A DNA stretch of 64,000 nucleotides from NCBI RefSeq assembly GCF_043195135.1, contig NZ_JBAFWP010000002.1; one strand, 5' to 3'. Origin of the DNA: NCEH01 sp043195135. Lineage in GTDB: Bacteria > Pseudomonadota > Alphaproteobacteria > Rhizobiales > Xanthobacteraceae. Position numbers and translations under genes: made by a program. Below, in pieces: positions 1 to 7,881 of this stretch; the first letter of the stretch is position 1, and each line of letters opens with the position of its first letter. A model generated the notes under the pieces. That model was not told the origin of the DNA, did not search any database, and saw only the letters and a list, made by a program, of their open reading frames with translations.

Positions 1-1
1 C

Positions 2-382
2 GAGGGCGCATTCCACGCGCCGCTGATCCGCTGGAGCGCGGCGGCGCTCGCCCCCTTTGCGGAGCGCAAGATTACGTTCGGCGTGCGCGCGGAAGATTTG
101 CATCTCGATCCCGCCGCGGCAGGGGAGGGGCTGCGCGGCCGCATTCGCGGCAAGGCGTTCGCGATCGAGCCGCTGGGCGCTGAAACCCTGGTGGTGTTGG
201 AAACCCCGCTCGGGGAATGCACCGCGCGCCTGCCGCGCAATGTCATGGTGCGTCCGGGGGATGAGGTGGACCTCGCCTTCGCCGCGAGCGCCGTCTATCT
301 GTTCGATGTCGAGACCGGCCGGGCGATCCCCGGCGAACGTACCGCCCAGGGCGCGCTCGCCGCGGCGCGGGGGCTGCAATGA
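2..382 (+). CDS. ABC transporter ATP-binding protein, C-terminal part (partial, 5' end outside window)
   Basis: The reading frame is open from the first complete codon to TGA at 380-382, so 126 C-terminal residues are visible and the gene starts upstream of the window. The segment begins just before GVRAEDLHL, the junction that precedes the TOBE domain in MalK/UgpC/PotA-type import ATPases. The rest (charged beta-strands, PGDEVDLAF, then VYLFDVETGRAI) fits the second TOBE-like barrel that binds regulators or substrate. The Walker motifs lie outside the window. The stop overlaps the next start by 4 nt (ATGA), so it is co-transcribed with a sugar/sugar-acid type dehydrogenase. This suggests a carbohydrate or polyol importer feeding the downstream enzymes (inference). 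Confidence 0.8.
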   Translation, partial: EGAFHAPLIRWSAAALAPFAERKITFGVRAEDLHLDPAAAGEGLRGRIRGKAFAIEPLGAETLVVLETPLGECTARLPRNVMVRPGDEVDLAFAASAVYLFDVETGRAIPGERTAQGALAAARGLQ

Positions 383-1392
383 GCCGGGAACTTCGCATCG
401 GCCTGATCGGCGCCGGCTGGGTCACGCAGCATCACCTGGTGGGCTGGCACGCGCTGGCGGGCCGGGCGCGCGTGGTGGCCATCGCCGATCCCTCGCCCGA
501 GCGGGCGGGCGAGCGGGCTGCGCAATTCGAGATTCCCGCCGTCTTCGCCAGCGCCGAGGCGATGCTGGACGGCGCGGAGCTGGATGCCGTCGATATTGCC
601 GCGCCGCGCGCGGTCCATGCCGAGCTGGTGCGCCTCGTCGCGGCGCGCGGCCTGCCGATCCTGTGCCAGAAGCCGCTCGCGCCGACGCTGGCGGAAGCCG
701 AGCAATTGGTCGCCGATGTCGCCGGCTCCGTGCGCCTGATGGTGCATGAGAACTGGCGCTTCCGCGCCTATTATCGCGACGCCGCTCAATGGCTGCGGGA
801 GGGTCGCATCGGCAAGGTGAAGGCCGCCCGCCTCACGCTCGCCACCAGCGGCACGGTGGCCGACGCCGCGGGCCAATATCCCGCCTTGGTGCGCCAGCCC
901 TTCATGCGCCACGAAAAGCGCATGCTGGTGGCGGAAGTGCTGATCCACCATCTCGACACGCTGCGCATGCTGCTCGGCCCGCTGAAGGTGGAGGCGGCGG
1001 CCCTCACCCGCACCTGCCCCGAGCTGGTGGGCGAGGATGGCGCGGTGATCCAGCTCGGCACCCCGGAGGGGACGGGCGTGAGCGTGTTCGCGAGCTTTGC
1101 CGTGCATGGCGCCCCGCCGGCCCAGTCCGACTGGGTGGAGATCCTGGGCGAGACCGGCACCATCCGCCTCGCCGGCGATACCCTTGCCTGCTTCGGCGAA
1201 AATCCCGCGGCACAGGTCTATGATCTGGCTGCCTGCTACCAGGGCTCCTACAGCGCCACCATCGCCCATTTCATCGCGGCGCTGGAGAGCGGCGCGCCGT
1301 TCGAGACCGCGCCGCAGGACAATCTTGAAACCTTGCGCCTGGTGGAGGATTGCTACCGCCTGTCCGGCTTTGAAGCGGAGGCCCGGGGATGA
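379..1392 (+). CDS. Gfo/Idh/MocA family NAD(P)-dependent oxidoreductase
   Basis: 337 residues, the usual family length. The N-terminus carries the Rossmann signature GLIGAGWVTQHHL (about residues 8-20). IADPSP follows at the end of the second strand, and CQKPLAPT gives the conserved K-P that contacts the nicotinamide. The second half is the alpha/beta substrate domain. Family members oxidise or epimerise sugars, inositols and sugar acids in the cytoplasm. The start ATG overlaps the upstream ABC ATPase stop (ATGA), and its own stop overlaps the next gene (ATG at 1389), so it sits inside a tight operon with a transporter, a GntR regulator, an SDR and an aldolase-like enzyme. The substrate cannot be named from sequence. 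Confidence 0.88.
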   Translation: MSRELRIGLIGAGWVTQHHLVGWHALAGRARVVAIADPSPERAGERAAQFEIPAVFASAEAMLDGAELDAVDIAAPRAVHAELVRLVAARGLPILCQKPLAPTLAEAEQLVADVAGSVRLMVHENWRFRAYYRDAAQWLREGRIGKVKAARLTLATSGTVADAAGQYPALVRQPFMRHEKRMLVAEVLIHHLDTLRMLLGPLKVEAAALTRTCPELVGEDGAVIQLGTPEGTGVSVFASFAVHGAPPAQSDWVEILGETGTIRLAGDTLACFGENPAAQVYDLAACYQGSYSATIAHFIAALESGAPFETAPQDNLETLRLVEDCYRLSGFEAEARG

Positions 1393-2099
1393 TGGAAAGC
1401 GCGACGCCCGAAGCACCGACCCCCGCCGGCCGCGACGCCAGCCAGGCGGAAATCGTCCGCGAGATCGAAGAGGACATCATCTTCGGCCGGTTCGCTCCAG
1501 GCTCGCGCCTGGTGGAGGACACGCTGATGGCGCGCTATGGCGCGAGCCGGCATTTCATCCGCCAGGCCCTGGTGCAGCTGGAGCGCACCGGCATCGTGCG
1601 GCGGGAAAAGAACGTGGGCGCGACGGTGTGCTCCTATTCCGCGCAGGAAGTGCAGCAGATCTATGACGTGCGCGAGATGCTGACGCGCCAGGCGGCGCTC
1701 ATGATCGCCCTGCCGGCGCCGCAGGAGCTGATCGACAGATTGAGCGCGATCCAGGCCGATTACGCCCGCTTCGCCGAGCAGGGCGACCTGCGCGGCATCC
1801 ACGAAACCAACGATGCCTTCCACATCGCGCTGTTCTCCGCGTGCGGGAACCCCTATCTGGTGCGTTCGCTCCAGGATTACATGGGCCTGACCCTGCCGAT
1901 GCGCGCGAAGAACCTCGCCGACAAGGAAGGGCTCGAAGTCTCCCGCCGCCAGCACGAGACCATGATCGAGCTGCTGCGCGGGCGCGATTCCTGGGCGCTG
2001 GCGCAATTGTGCGTGGAACACATGCATCCCAGCAAGGCGGATTACCTTAAACGCGTGGCCGCGGGCGCCCAGCCGGCGCGCCTCGGCATTGCCGGCTAA
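1389..2099 (+). CDS. GntR family (FadR/FCD subfamily) transcriptional regulator
   Basis: 236 residues. A winged-helix DNA-binding domain lies at about residues 18-85 (REIEEDIIFGRFAPGSRLVE, then the recognition region RYGASRHFIRQAL). An all-helical FCD ligand domain follows at about residues 95-220 (VQQIYDVREML, ETNDAFHIALF, RQHETMIELLRGRD), where D/H residues normally hold a metal and the effector acid. The ATG overlaps the stop of the upstream dehydrogenase gene. Being in the operon it presumably senses a sugar acid or pathway intermediate and controls the operon itself (inference). The second codon is also ATG, so the start could be one codon later. Confidence 0.88.
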   Translation: MMESATPEAPTPAGRDASQAEIVREIEEDIIFGRFAPGSRLVEDTLMARYGASRHFIRQALVQLERTGIVRREKNVGATVCSYSAQEVQQIYDVREMLTRQAALMIALPAPQELIDRLSAIQADYARFAEQGDLRGIHETNDAFHIALFSACGNPYLVRSLQDYMGLTLPMRAKNLADKEGLEVSRRQHETMIELLRGRDSWALAQLCVEHMHPSKADYLKRVAAGAQPARLGIAG

Positions 2100-2136
2100 C
2101 CCCTTTCCCGTTCGACGGGCGACAAGAGGACATTCC

Positions 2137-2925
2137 ATGGATCTCGGACTGAAGGACAAAACCGCGCTGGTGCTCGGCGCCGGCGGCGGCCTCGGCAGCG
2201 CCATCGCGGCGACGCTGGCCCGCGAGGGGGCGAAGGTCGCCCTCGGCGATATCGACACCGGCGCGCTGGAGCGTGTCGCGGCCACCATCAAGGACGCGGG
2301 CGGCACGGCCCTCGCTTTGCCGGCCTGGGATCTCGCCGATCTCTCCCTGATCGAAACCCAGATCGCCGCCATCGAGGCGCAGTTCGGTTCCGTGGACATT
2401 CTGGTGAACAACACCGGCGGCCCCCCGCCCACCCCGGCCGCGGGCCAGGACCCGGCCCTGTGGAGCAAGAGCTTCCAGCAGATGGTGCTCTCCGTCATCG
2501 CCCTCACGGACCGGGTCCTGCCCGGCATGAAGGCGAAGAAATGGGGCCGCATCGTCACCTCCACCTCCTCGGGCGTGGTGGCGCCGATCCCCAATCTCGG
2601 CATCTCCAACGCGCTGCGCCTCTCCCTGGTGGGCTGGTCGAAGACGCTGGCCCGCGAAGTGGCGCGCGACGGCATCACCGCCAACATCGTGCTGCCGGGC
2701 CGCATCGCCACGGACCGCATCAAGTTCCTGGACGAGCAGAAGGCCAAGCGCGAAGGCAAGAGCGTGGAGCAGGTCTCCGCCGAGAGCACCGGCACCATTC
2801 CCATGGGCCGCTATGGCGAGCCGCAGGAATACGGCAATGTGGTCGCCTTCCTCGCCTCCGCGCCCGCCTCCTATCTCACCGGCTCCGTCATCCGCGTGGA
2901 TGGCGGGCTGATCGCCTCCATCTGA
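2137..2925 (+). CDS. Divergent short-chain dehydrogenase/reductase family protein
   Basis: 262 residues from ATG 2137, chosen because AAGAGGA lies 6 nt upstream and the SDR fold starts at once (DKTALVLGAGGGLGSAIA). The glycine-rich NAD(P) loop and NNTGG (usual NNAG) are present, and the C-terminal SYLTGSVIRVDGG is typical. The catalytic YxxxK is not visible. The segment after the active-site serines reads PIPNLGISNALRLSLVGWSK, with neither Tyr nor Lys in the canonical register. This is a recognisable divergent SDR subfamily whose members are usually labelled 3-oxoacyl-ACP reductase on weak grounds. It lies 37 nt after the regulator gene and just before the aldolase-like gene, so it probably acts in the same pathway. 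The exact reaction is unknown. Confidence 0.82.
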   Translation: MDLGLKDKTALVLGAGGGLGSAIAATLAREGAKVALGDIDTGALERVAATIKDAGGTALALPAWDLADLSLIETQIAAIEAQFGSVDILVNNTGGPPPTPAAGQDPALWSKSFQQMVLSVIALTDRVLPGMKAKKWGRIVTSTSSGVVAPIPNLGISNALRLSLVGWSKTLAREVARDGITANIVLPGRIATDRIKFLDEQKAKREGKSVEQVSAESTGTIPMGRYGEPQEYGNVVAFLASAPASYLTGSVIRVDGGLIASI

Positions 2926-2934
2926 GTGATTGCC

Positions 2935-3864
2935 ATGCTTCTGGATGCAACGGCCTCCGGCCTGTTTCCCATCGCCCCGACCCCCTTCCACCCCGACGGC
3001 CGCATCGACGAGGCGTCCGTCAACACGCTGATCGAGCGCTATCTCGCCGCCGGCGCGACGGGCGTCACCGTGCTCGGCATCATGGGCGAGGCGCCCAAGC
3101 TGGAGCCGGAGGAATCGCTCGCGATCACCTCCCGCTTCATCGACGGCTTCGGCAAGCTGCCGGTGATCGTCGGCGTCTCGGCGCCGGGCTTCGCCGCCAT
3201 GCGCTCGCTCGCGCGCCAGGTGATGGAGAAGGGCGCCGCCGGCGTCATGATCGCCCCGCCGCCGGCGCTGCGCACCGACGACCAGATCACCGGCTATTAC
3301 CGCCAGGCGGTGGAAGCCATCGGCACCGACGTGCCGTTCGTGATCCAGGACTATCCGCTCACGCTGACGGTGCAGATGACGCCGAAGGTGATCCGCCAGA
3401 TCGTCCAGGAGAACCCCTCCTGCGTGATGCTTAAGCATGAGGACTGGCCGGGCCTGGAGAAGATCTCCACCCTGCGCAAGTTCCAGGCGGAAGGCTCCCT
3501 GCGGCCGATCTCCATCCTCACCGGCAATGGCGGCCTGTTTTTGGATTTCGAGATGGAGCGCGGCGCCGACGGCGCCATGACCGGCTATGCCTTCCCCGAA
3601 ATGCTGGGCGACGTGGTGCGCCTGCAGAAGGAAGGCAAGCGCGATGCGGCGCACGATCTGTTCGACGCCCATCTGCCGCTGGTGCGCTATGAGCAGCAGC
3701 AGGGCGTGGGCCTCGCCACCCGCAAATATGTGATGATGAAGCGCGGCTTCATCGCCTCCGACGCCCAGCGCAAGCCGGGCGCGGCCCTGACGGATGCGGC
3801 GCGCGCCGAGATCGATTATCTGCTCTCCCGCCTCGCCCGGCACGATCCGCGCGCGCGGATCTGA
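2935..3864 (+). CDS. Dihydrodipicolinate synthase / N-acetylneuraminate lyase family aldolase
   Basis: About 309 residues, the usual DapA-superfamily length. TIM-barrel landmarks are GLFPIAPTPFHPDGRID at the N-terminus, GVTVLGIMGEAPKLEPEE for the pyruvate-binding loop (family GTTGE), FVIQDYPLT with a Tyr in the place of the catalytic Tyr, and CVMLKHEDWPG with the Schiff-base Lys. The family cleaves or forms C-C bonds with pyruvate, or dehydrates sugar acids. The gene follows the SDR gene almost directly. ATG 2935 is preferred; a GTG at 2926 is also in frame. With the dehydrogenase, SDR and FadR-type regulator it suggests a sugar-acid catabolic route ending in aldol cleavage or dehydration (inference). 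A true lysine-biosynthesis role is unlikely in this context. Confidence 0.85.
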   Translation: MLLDATASGLFPIAPTPFHPDGRIDEASVNTLIERYLAAGATGVTVLGIMGEAPKLEPEESLAITSRFIDGFGKLPVIVGVSAPGFAAMRSLARQVMEKGAAGVMIAPPPALRTDDQITGYYRQAVEAIGTDVPFVIQDYPLTLTVQMTPKVIRQIVQENPSCVMLKHEDWPGLEKISTLRKFQAEGSLRPISILTGNGGLFLDFEMERGADGAMTGYAFPEMLGDVVRLQKEGKRDAAHDLFDAHLPLVRYEQQQGVGLATRKYVMMKRGFIASDAQRKPGAALTDAARAEIDYLLSRLARHDPRARI

Positions 3865-3962
3865 GCCCTCTCCCTTTCCGCGCGCGGATCTGATCGTCGT
3901 CTTTTCCGGGAAACGCTCCAGGGCCGATCGACGGTCCTGGCCTGACGCGGGTGCGGGACAAT

Positions 3963-4070
3963 CGTCATGCACGGGCTTGTCGCGTGCATCCATGCGGCAC
4001 CGCCGGCGTTGGCTTTTCAAGCCTCGCGCGGTCGGCGCCGCGCGGATGGCCGGGACAAGCCCGGCCAAGA
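3963..4070. repeat. REP-like pair of intergenic palindromes
   Basis: The gene-free stretch 3865-4206 holds two hairpins. One is ATGCACG...CGTGCAT at 3967-3989. The other is GGCCGGG-ACAAG-CCCGGCC at 4048-4066. Their flanks (CGTC outwards, CCATG/GGATGG inwards, a GGCTTGT or ACAAGCC centre) match the mirrored architecture of dispersed intergenic palindromes common in Rhizobiales genomes. The rest of the gap shows no gene. Confidence 0.55.
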
Positions 4071-4206
4071 CGCACAGAAACGACGGTCGGTCAGAGAAAG
4101 ACAGTCGCGCGTCCTCGTCGGGCCGCGCGCGTCGCCGTGTTGGGGATGTGGACCCCGCATCCCCCGTCTTCCAACGCGCCAGCCCTTGCGTTAGAACAGC
4201 CGTGGG

Positions 4207-4283
4207 CTCCCGGTAGCTCAGCAGGATAGAGCACAGGTTTCCTAAACCTGGGGTCAGGGGTTCGAATCCCTTCCGGGAGGCCA
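4207..4283 (+). tRNA. tRNA-Arg (anticodon CCT)
   Basis: A full cloverleaf can be folded. The acceptor is CTCCCGG (4207-4213) with CCGGGAG, followed by discriminator G and an encoded CCA (4281-4283). The D stem is GCTC/GAGC. The anticodon stem CAGGT/ACCTG closes a 7-base loop TTCCTAA with CCT at positions 34-36. The variable loop has 5 nt, and the T arm is AGGGG-TTCGAAT-CCCTT with one G-T pair. The length is 77 nt. The 3' half is followed within 170 nt by an integrase remnant, so this gene probably served as the attachment site of an integrated element. Confidence 0.93.
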
Positions 4284-4396
4284 AACTCACGCTTCAGAGC
4301 GTCGCTTAAGGTTTCAAAGCATTTTGAAATCAATGAGTTGAGCCCGTTTTACGGGTTCGCGGCGTCTCTTGGCGTGCCGTTGCATCTCATCGATTT

Positions 4397-4446
4397 GTAG
4401 GCATGTTCGTAGGCATCGGCCGCGTGCCTACAAAAGAGATGCCTAC
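4397..4446. repeat. Four copies of GTAGGCAT in direct and inverted order upstream of the integrase remnant
   Basis: GTAGGCAT occurs at 4397-4404 and 4409-4416. The inverted forms TGCCTAC at 4425-4431 and ATGCCTAC at 4439-4446 follow, the last ending 2 nt before the integrase ATG. Clustered short inverted repeats at this place look like integrase or excisionase arm-type binding sites, or an autoregulatory operator (inference). Confidence 0.5.
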
Positions 4447-4448
4447 AC

Positions 4449-4790
4449 ATGCCGCTCACCGACCTCGCGCTTCGCAACGCCAAGCCGAAGGACAAAGCCT
4501 ACAAGCTGTTCGATGGCGGCGGCCTGCATGTGCTCGTCAGCCCGAACGGAAGCCGCATCTGGCGCCTGGCCTACAGGTTCGCCGGCAAGCCGAAGCAGCT
4601 TTCCTTCGGGCCTTATCCCACCACGTCGCTGGCCGATGCGCGCCTCAAGCGCGATGAAGCCAAGAAGCAGTTGCTCAACGGCGAGGACCCGTCCACCGTT
4701 CGCAAGCTCGATAAGGTCGCGGCCGCTGTTGCATCGGGCAATACATTCGGCACGATCACAGCTGAGTACATTGCGCGCCTACGTGTTTAA
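4449..4790 (+). pseudogene. Truncated P4-type tyrosine recombinase (integrase), N-terminal fragment
   Basis: 113 codons encode only the arm-binding DUF4102 domain (LTDLALRNAKPKDKAYKLFD, GGGLHVLVSPNGSRIWRLAY, LSFGPYPTTSLADARLKRDE) and the beginning of the core-binding domain. A complete enzyme is about 400 residues. The frame runs into the left end of the IS481-type element at 4784 and stops at 4788-4790. The expected continuation, including the catalytic R-H-R-Y domain, is not found beyond the right end of the element. It lies directly downstream of tRNA-Arg, the classical arrangement for a tRNA-targeting genomic island. What remains cannot catalyse integration. Confidence 0.85.
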
Positions 4791-5714
4791 TCCCACAGCG
4801 TGATGGCGTAACTTTATCGCCATCAGAGAGGGACGCGCTATGGGGCAGGTTCTACATAGGAGCGCCACGACCACGCACGCCGTTCGAGCGGAGCTACAGC
4901 GATCGCAAGCTTCAGCCGCGCAACTCGCGCGGCGGTTTGGGATCAACGAAAAGACCGTGAGGAAGTGGCGATCCCGTGAGGCGGTCGAGGACGAACCGAT
5001 GGGGCCGAAGGAGCGGCGCAGTTCCACCCTCTCGGCCGTCGAGGAAGCGGCTATCGTCGCTCTGCGCGTGCAGGCCCGCCTGCCGTTGGATGACGTCTTC
5101 GTCGGGCTGAAGGATGTCATTCCGCATCTGATCCGCTCGTCACTGCATCGCTGCTTGCAGCGTCACGGGATCTCCCGCCTGCCCAAGGCCGATCGCGAGA
5201 AACCCAAGCGGTTCAAGGTCTACGAGATCGGCTACTTCCATATCGATATCGCCAAGCTGCGCTATGAGGGCGGCAAGGCCTATCTGTTCGTGGCCGTAGA
5301 CCGGACCTCCAACCTGGTCTTTGCCCAAGATCCACACGGTGCTGACGGACAACGGCGCTCAGTTCGTCCAGCACGACAAGAGGGCCGAGGGCGGATCCGT
5401 CGCCCACGTCTTCGGAAGGGTCTGCGCCGAGCGCGGCGTCGAGCATAGGCTCACCAAGCCGTATCATCCGGGGACCAACGGCCAGGCGGAAAGGATGGTC
5501 CGCACGATCAAGGACGCCACCGTCCGCACCTTCCACTACGCCTCGATCGACGACCTGAGGCGCCATGTCCGAGACTGGCTGCTCGCCTACAACTACGCCA
5601 AGCAGCTCAAGGCGCTTCGGTTCAAGACGCCGCTAGAGGCCCTCAGGCGCATCAGCGCCGAAAAGCCGGAGCTGTTCAACCGTCAGCCAAGCCATGACAT
5701 GCTGGAACTGAACA
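4784..5714 (+). mobile_element. IS481-family-like insertion sequence, internally deleted
   Basis: The element is bounded by imperfect terminal inverted repeats of about 23 bp. The left end (4784-4806) begins TGTTTAATCCCACAGCG. The reverse complement of the right end (5692-5714) begins TGTTCAGTTCCAGCATG, and 15 of 23 positions agree. The flanks read CCTACG on the left and CCTAGG on the right, which could be a degenerate 6-bp target duplication. The 931-bp length is short for the family because the transposase has lost an internal piece. It interrupts the integrase gene. Confidence 0.72.
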
Positions 5715-5719
5715 CCTAG
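4840..5719 (+). pseudogene. IS481-like transposase, frameshifted by an internal deletion
   Basis: The first part (4840 to about 5325) has an N-terminal helix-turn-helix (AAQLARRFGINEKTVRKWRS) and the start of the rve/DDE fold with YFHIDIAKLRYE and AVDRTSNLVFA. The second part continues in another frame from about 5322 (KIHTVLTDNGAQF, then KPYHPGTNGQAERMVRTIKD) to TAG at 5717-5719. The three acidic residues (D in HID, D in TDNG, E in QAE) all survive. The roughly 25 residues that normally separate the first block from the second are missing and the frame changes, so a real deletion rather than a base-calling error is likely. The protein would be inactive. Confidence 0.82.
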
Positions 5720-5967
5720 GGTGCAAACCCCTGACGGGTCGCGGTTCCGGGCGCGCCCGCCGCCAGGGCATCGCGCTGCCCGTCGCGAGAAGGCCTGGAT
5801 ATCCGGCACGCCAGGCGGCTCTTCGGCTACGCTCCAGCCTGTTGCCTGCGGCCGCAGGGCAACAGTGAAATATATTCCTGAATATCGTACCGCCACGTTC
5901 GCAATTGCGATATGATTGCAAGATAAAGGGAGGAAGATTCTTAACATTTGGATCAAGGAATGGAATT

Positions 5968-6645
5968 TTGGAACAGTGCGAACGATCTGCCCTCGTGGCG
6001 GATGAGGATGCGTATTTTCGTATGGCCGTCAGCTCTATCCTGACCCGCCAGCTCTGTTTTTCCAACGTGTTTGAGGCTGCGTCCCTTGATGAGGCGCTTG
6101 AGGTTCTGGGGGAGAACGAGGCCTCTGTGGCAGCCTTATTCGATCTGTCGATGCCAGGAATTGTGGCGCCCGCCAATCTGCGAATAGTAAGACAATGCTT
6201 TCCACAACTTAAAATTGCCGCCATCTCCAGATCCCGGTCCCGCCGCGATATCCTGCTCGCGCTCGAAGCGGGGGTGCATGGCTATGTCGTGAAGAGCTCC
6301 AGCGTCTCCGAATTCACCTCCGCCCTTCGGCAGATCCTCGACGGGAGCATTTACGTACCTCCGTCGATTGCCGATATTTCCGCGGAGGAGAAGACGGCGG
6401 TCCTTTCCGATGAGGAAGGCATATCGGTCACGCAGCTGACCTCGCGGCAGAAGCAGGTGCTCGAATTGTTGGTCGCGGGGAAGTCCAACAAGGAGATCGC
6501 CATGCTGCTGGGCCTCGGCGCCGGCACGGTCAAAGTCCATATGGCGGCGATCTTTCGCTATTTCGGCGTGAACACCCGGGCGGCCGCGGCGGTTGCGGGC
6601 GCGCGCCCTTATCCCGACCGGTCCCGCATGATCCGCTCCAAATGA
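5968..6645 (+). CDS. LuxR-family two-component response regulator
   Basis: About 225 residues from TTG 5968, preferred because AAGGA lies 8 nt upstream and the receiver fold starts just after (SALVADEDAYFRMAV). The receiver domain spans about residues 8-120, with the phospho-acceptor Asp in LFDLSMPG and the conserved Lys in YVVKSSS. The GerE/LuxR helix-turn-helix lies at about residues 150-205 (LTSRQKQVLELL, SNKEIAMLLGL, TVKVHMAAIFRYF). No kinase gene is adjacent. It sits between the IS remnant and the convergent Tad pilus operon, so pilus control is possible but not shown. An earlier TTG (5905) is in frame but lacks a good ribosome site. The upstream 250 nt are AT-rich compared with the rest of the window. 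Confidence 0.8.
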   Translation: MEQCERSALVADEDAYFRMAVSSILTRQLCFSNVFEAASLDEALEVLGENEASVAALFDLSMPGIVAPANLRIVRQCFPQLKIAAISRSRSRRDILLALEAGVHGYVVKSSSVSEFTSALRQILDGSIYVPPSIADISAEEKTAVLSDEEGISVTQLTSRQKQVLELLVAGKSNKEIAMLLGLGAGTVKVHMAAIFRYFGVNTRAAAAVAGARPYPDRSRMIRSK

Positions 6646-6769
6646 CGGTCGCGCCGGCGCGTCGCGCTTCCGCAGGACTGGGCGGAAGCGCTGCGCGGCG
6701 ACGCCCCGCATCATCGTTCGGCCGGTAGCGGACAGCCGCACTCCGTGCGGGCGCTTGCGACGCCGCGCC

Positions 6770-7324
6770 TCAGCATCCGGTGGCCGTGCATTTGACGCCG
6801 CCCGACGCGGCGCTGATCGGCCGCGGTGTCGCGAAAGCGGTCTGGGCCAGGGTGATTTCGCCGATCACCCCATAGCCGATGATGGGGGTAAAAGGGAAAG
6901 CGACCTCCGCCACTACCAGGCTGTCCTGGGTCTTCAGATCGGTGGGAATGGGGAAGGGAGCGTTCTTGACCCGGGCGCCGGTGTTTCGGCCGACACTCCA
7001 GGCCACGGTCGCCTTGCCCTTGGCGTCGACGGTGACGCTGGAAATGACGATCCTCAGCCCGGACGTGTCGAACGGCACCAGGATCGCGGATCCCGCCGCG
7101 AAGACATTGTTCAGGTAGGCGTCATCCACCCCCTGCACCTGGCCGACGAGGTCCGAGGTGGCACTGGCCACCAGCGTGACCTTGCGGCTCGCCGAGACAG
7201 CCTCGGTCACGTCCACGGTTCCGAACACCAGCAGCAGAAGCAGGGGCAGGATGAGGGCGAACTCGACCGCCGACGATCCGCCTTCGTCGTGCCGGAAGCT
7301 GGGAACACCCGAACCTGCGCGCAT
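6770..7324 (-). CDS. TadE-like pseudopilin (second copy)
   Basis: 184 residues from ATG 7324, preceded by a GGAGCGGGAG ribosome site. The N-terminus is the TadE signature: a short basic leader, GGSSAVEFALILPLLLLLVFG with the conserved E and a single membrane helix, then a periplasmic domain of mostly beta character. TadE-type pseudopilins are processed by the prepilin peptidase and assist assembly of the Flp pilus. The protein ends with a small cysteine-containing tail (CTATGC), possibly a disulfide. It is last in the minus-strand Tad operon, 17 nt after the other tadE-like gene. It could equally be called TadF, since the two are distinguished only by similarity searches. Confidence 0.82.
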   Translation of the reverse strand: MRAGSGVPSFRHDEGGSSAVEFALILPLLLLLVFGTVDVTEAVSASRKVTLVASATSDLVGQVQGVDDAYLNNVFAAGSAILVPFDTSGLRIVISSVTVDAKGKATVAWSVGRNTGARVKNAPFPIPTDLKTQDSLVVAEVAFPFTPIIGYGVIGEITLAQTAFATPRPISAASGGVKCTATGC

Positions 7325-7341
7325 CTCCCGCTCCGCTTTCC

Positions 7342-7881
7342 TTAAAAGGGTTCGTTGCGAAAGACCGCCGCCGAGGAGAGCAGCCGCAGTCCGTCGCCGA
7401 TATCGGCCAGGCGCGGTCCGATCAGGGGGATCCACACGGGGTAGCGATAGAAGGTGCGCACAACGACAATCTGGCCGGCGCCCCCCGGCTGAAATGCGCC
7501 CGTTCCCTTGAATTCGCCCTGGTCGCCGACCGGAATATCGAGGGGAACGGCGTTGAAGGCCGGCAAGGTCTGGATGTCGATATAAAGATTGTCGCCGGCG
7601 CACGGCAGGAGGGGTTCCAATTCCTCGCACAGCCGCGCCCGGAAGGTGTCCGGCGTGAGATGGAGATCCTGCGCCTGTCCCGTGCGCACCATCCGGCCGA
7701 GCGTCGCCGTCGCGTTCTCGAGCGCCTGCTCGGAGAGAAGGAGCAGCGACATCTGCATGATGGCCAGGATCAGCAGCAGAAAGATCGGAGAAATGAGCGC
7801 GAATTCCACCGCGATGCTGCCGTGCTCGTTCTGCGCGAACCCGCGGCGCGGCGCTGCGGTCTGAGGCCGAAGATCGCTCAT
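7342..7881 (-). CDS. tadE: TadE-like pseudopilin
   Basis: 179 residues. After a 17-residue basic leader comes NEHGSIAVEFALISPIFLLL, the TadE box with a membrane helix, followed by a periplasmic domain with one Cys pair (RARLCEELEPLLPCAG). The role expected from the family is a minor pilin-like subunit needed for Flp pilus assembly, matured by the CpaA-type peptidase encoded in the same operon. The start overlaps the stop of tadG by 4 nt, which indicates translational coupling. A typical Tad system carries TadE, TadF and TadG in this order, and here all three are present. Confidence 0.85.
   Translation of the reverse strand: MSDLRPQTAAPRRGFAQNEHGSIAVEFALISPIFLLLILAIMQMSLLLLSEQALENATATLGRMVRTGQAQDLHLTPDTFRARLCEELEPLLPCAGDNLYIDIQTLPAFNAVPLDIPVGDQGEFKGTGAFQPGGAGQIVVVRTFYRYPVWIPLIGPRLADIGDGLRLLSSAAVFRNEPF

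Noticed and set aside
4045..4070. Hairpin GGCCGGG-ACAAG-CCCGGCC considered as a terminator of the first operon
   Set aside because: No U-tract follows on either strand, and the flanks match dispersed REP-like elements better.
2047..4290. Long minus-strand open frame crossing the SDR, aldolase and tRNA regions
   Set aside because: Low-complexity antisense product that runs through a tRNA gene; no domain and no ribosome site.
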